A program made the translations under genes and the position numbers. Shown in pieces: positions 62,093 through 64,000 of a DNA stretch of 64,000 nucleotides. Where the stretch lies: NCBI GenBank assembly GCA_022841825.1, contig JALHQT010000001.1, forward strand, positions 372,001 through 436,000. Reading direction: 5' to 3'. This DNA comes from Anaerolineae bacterium (GTDB lineage: Bacteria; Chloroflexota; Anaerolineae; Aggregatilineales; Phototrophicaceae). Under the pieces are notes generated by a model, which worked only from the letters and a program-made list of their open reading frames with translations, was not told the origin of the DNA and made no database searches. Each line of letters starts with the position of its first letter. Position 1 is the first letter of the stretch.

Positions 62093-62853
62093 GCATCGCG
62101 CTTGCATCGACCTGGCAGCCGCGGGGAGAGCTTGCCCGCTTGCAGCGTTATCGCGCCCGACTGATGGAGATCTTCGAGAGTCTGACCATCGTGATGCCGC
62201 CATCGGCGGGGGATATCCTTGTGGCGACACTCGGCAGCATGTCAGGTGTACATCCTTTCGTCGCGCATGACTGGACCCGCGGGCGGCATATCGCGCTGGA
62301 ACGTGCGCTTGGGCACTCAGCCTCGCACATCCTCTACTGTGACCTCGACCGCCTGATCCGCTGGGTGGAACTCTATCCTGACGAGTTAACCATGACGACG
62401 CGGCGCGCGCAGTCGGGCGACTGCCTGGTCGTGGGGCGTACGTCGTATGCGTGGGAGACGCACCCGCGCTCGCTGCGGCACACCGAGAAGATCATAAATG
62501 ATGTCTTCGCGCACATGATGGGTTGTGAGATGGATATCTGCGTGGCGACACGCGGCTTTAGTCGTGCCGCTGCCGAGCGCGTACTTCGGGAGAGCAAGGC
62601 GGAGTCGTCGCTTGGCGTGGATGGCGAATGGCTGTACATCGTGCGTCGTGCGGGGATGGCGTTGGACTACGTTCAAGTCGATGGAATGGACTTTGAGACG
62701 GCAGACCAGGGATTGGACGCGGCGGCAGACGGCGAACGTCAGCGAACATATGGCGAGGCGTATGATGCCGAGGCGTCCAGTTGGGCGCAGCGCGTCTTTG
62801 TGGCAAATCAAATCATCGGCGCGCTTTTGAGTATTGCGAGGGACCAAAACTGA
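62089..62853 (+). CDS. Glycosyltransferase-like protein
   Basis: A 254-residue protein. Its N-terminal region ([20 protein letters not shown]) and the HILYCDLDRLIRWVE segment with a DxD-like Asp85/Asp87 resemble GT-A-type glycosyltransferases; the later part has GRTSYAWETHPRSLRHTEKI and VDGEWLYIVRRAG. The assignment is tentative, because no donor-binding motif beyond DxD is clear. It overlaps the NUDIX stop by 4 nt; the trpA ATG overlaps its own stop (TGATG). Functionally unrelated to tryptophan synthesis as far as known. Confidence 0.6.
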   Translation: MSIALASTWQPRGELARLQRYRARLMEIFESLTIVMPPSAGDILVATLGSMSGVHPFVAHDWTRGRHIALERALGHSASHILYCDLDRLIRWVELYPDELTMTTRRAQSGDCLVVGRTSYAWETHPRSLRHTEKIINDVFAHMMGCEMDICVATRGFSRAAAERVLRESKAESSLGVDGEWLYIVRRAGMALDYVQVDGMDFETADQGLDAAADGERQRTYGEAYDAEASSWAQRVFVANQIIGALLSIARDQN

Positions 62854-63662
62854 TGAGTGATGCACGGACGCAGGGCGTGACCGCGCTTGAAACCATGTTT
62901 GCAGCGGCGAAGGCAGAAGGGCGGTCGGCATTCCTGCCCTATTTCCCCATCGGGTATCCGAATTACGAGGAATCGCTGGCGGTGATTGAGGCCCTGGCGA
63001 AGACGGGTGTCGATGGGTTTGAGATCGGCATTCCGTTCAGCGATCCGCTGGCGGATGGCACGGTCATTCAGGCGGCGACCCAGAAGGCGCTCGAAAACGG
63101 CACCACTCTTAGAGCATGCCTGGCGGCAGTCCGTGAGCTGCGCGTGCGCGGTGTCGAGCAGCCGATGATGCTGATGGGGTATATGAACCCTTTTATGCGT
63201 TATGGGTTAGAGCGCTTCACCCGTGACGCGAAAGCGGCAGGCGCGGATGGGTTGATCATCCCAGATTTGCCGCCAGAGGAAGGCGCTGTTTTCGCGGAGC
63301 TGTGTCGCAAAGAGGGCTTGGCGCTGGCATTCTTCCTGGCACCGACCAGCAGCAGCGAACGCATTGCTCTGGTGGCACAGCAGGCAAGCGGGTTCATCTA
63401 TGTTGTTGCATTGACGGGGGTTACAGGCGCACGCACTGAGCTACCAGCGGATCTGACGAACTTTATCCAGCGCGTCCGCCAGCAAAGCGGCGATGTGCCG
63501 CTTGTCCTTGGATTTGGCATCAGCCAGCCAGAGCATGTGCAGGCAGTCCAGAAGCTGGTGGATGGGTATATCGTTGGCAGCGCCTTGGTGCGGGCGGGTG
63601 AGCATGGTGCCGAGGCGACACGCGCGCTTGCCGAACGCCTTATGCCGCGCGGCGCGCTATAA
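62853..63662 (+). CDS. trpA: Tryptophan synthase, alpha subunit
   Basis: Alpha/beta barrel subunit, 269 residues, that cleaves indole-3-glycerol phosphate to indole for TrpB. It shows FLPYFPIGYPN, the catalytic acids in GFEIGIPFSDPLADG, MLMGYMNPFMRYG, GLIIPDLPPEEG, FLAPTSSSERI and GFGISQPEHV. The ATG overlaps the preceding stop by one base, a sign of coupled translation. trpB comes first here and trpA is separated from it by two genes, whereas trpBA is usually adjacent. Confidence 0.97.
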   Translation: MSDARTQGVTALETMFAAAKAEGRSAFLPYFPIGYPNYEESLAVIEALAKTGVDGFEIGIPFSDPLADGTVIQAATQKALENGTTLRACLAAVRELRVRGVEQPMMLMGYMNPFMRYGLERFTRDAKAAGADGLIIPDLPPEEGAVFAELCRKEGLALAFFLAPTSSSERIALVAQQASGFIYVVALTGVTGARTELPADLTNFIQRVRQQSGDVPLVLGFGISQPEHVQAVQKLVDGYIVGSALVRAGEHGAEATRALAERLMPRGAL

Positions 63663-63716
63663 TCACCCTTTCTTTGCAGTCCTCACGGACCTATCACCGT
63701 CATAGGAGTCTGGATC

Positions 63717-64000
63717 ATGGTCATGGTGCGCGGTGTGCGCGGCGCGACGACCACACATGCCAACGACGCGGACTTGATTCGCGCAGCCACTGTAGAACTG
63801 CTGCAGGCGATGATTGCCGCCAATGGGATCGATGAGGAGCATGTCGCCAGCGCGTTGTTCACGACAACCCCCGATTTGAATGCGACATTCCCGGCGGCGG
63901 CGGCACGCGGTATTGGCTGGACGCAGGTTGCTTTGCTCGGCGCGCAGGAACTCGATTGCCCCAATGGCGTGCCGATGTGTATTCGCGTGTTGATTCACTG
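63717..64000 (+). CDS. aroH: Chorismate mutase, AroH type (partial)
   Basis: Converts chorismate to prephenate for phenylalanine and tyrosine. The first 94 residues are present, and the right edge cuts the gene. They match the monofunctional AroH family: MVMVRGVRGATTTHAND, FTTTPDLNATFPAAAARGIGW and NGVPMCIRVLIH. AGGAG (63704-63708) lies 8 nt before the ATG at 63717. It follows trpA after 54 nt and probably belongs to the same aromatic-amino-acid group. Confidence 0.9.
   Translation, partial: MVMVRGVRGATTTHANDADLIRAATVELLQAMIAANGIDEEHVASALFTTTPDLNATFPAAAARGIGWTQVALLGAQELDCPNGVPMCIRVLIH

Overview
The window looks like a chromosome segment from a member of the Chloroflexota, probably near the Anaerolineae. 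This is inferred from style, not from a marker gene: moderately GC-rich DNA, many secreted proteins with Thr/Pro linkers (PTATP-type) joined to LysM, SH3b or CARDB modules, SufCBD without SufA, and many short lineage-type membrane proteins. No rRNA, CRISPR array, prophage, transposase or plasmid gene was seen. Two tRNA genes are present, Pro(GGG) and His(GTG).

Layout. 1-3.1 kb: a peptide/nickel-type ABC importer (binding protein, hairpins, permease, edge of the next gene). 3.3-8.8 kb: tRNA-Pro, a membrane protein, an EEP-fold nuclease/phosphatase, selD and an SPFH protein. The selD gene carries an in-frame UGA at the catalytic position and so encodes a selenoprotein. 9.0-12.5 kb: an SH3b/TIM-barrel/M23 protein followed by an amidase. 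12.6-17.2 kb: a SufT-like gene and a STAS-like gene divergent from sufCBD. 17.3-23.1 kb: a secreted propeller, a YgjV-GNAT protein, a Rieske ferredoxin, a secreted SH3 protein, and GDPD-GNAT-methyltransferase, then tRNA-His. 23.2-28.3 kb: an SRPBCC protein, three small membrane proteins, Nnr and a polyprenyl synthase.

28.5-36.2 kb: a leftward group (tandem phosphate-binding-like protein, DinG with exonuclease, Cys-rich protein, histidine kinase) diverging from a truncated globin group. 36.2-41.7 kb: yebC-ruvC-ruvA-thyX, a FecR-like surface protein, radC and a zinc-ribbon protein. 41.7-46.2 kb: eno-pyk and a histidine-rich polytopic membrane protein. 46.2-51.2 kb: a MacB/FtsX-type exporter operon with Yip1-like and CARDB partners. 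51.3-54.3 kb: sucCD, a DUF503 protein and a CheY-like regulator. 54.4-60.2 kb: an envelope cluster (three-LysM protein, DUF192, LysM-M23, degenerate GH31). 60.4-64.0 kb: trpB, NUDIX, a glycosyltransferase-like gene, trpA and aroH, tightly coupled and cut by the right edge.

The strongest observations are the UGA-containing selD, whose usual open frame would be called 24 codons too short, and the GH31 paralogue whose nucleophile motif is replaced. Others are calcium-loop-like repeats in the first external loop of an ABC permease, a hairpin that buries the ribosome binding site of the GDPD gene, and a tryptophan cluster with two unrelated genes between trpB and trpA.
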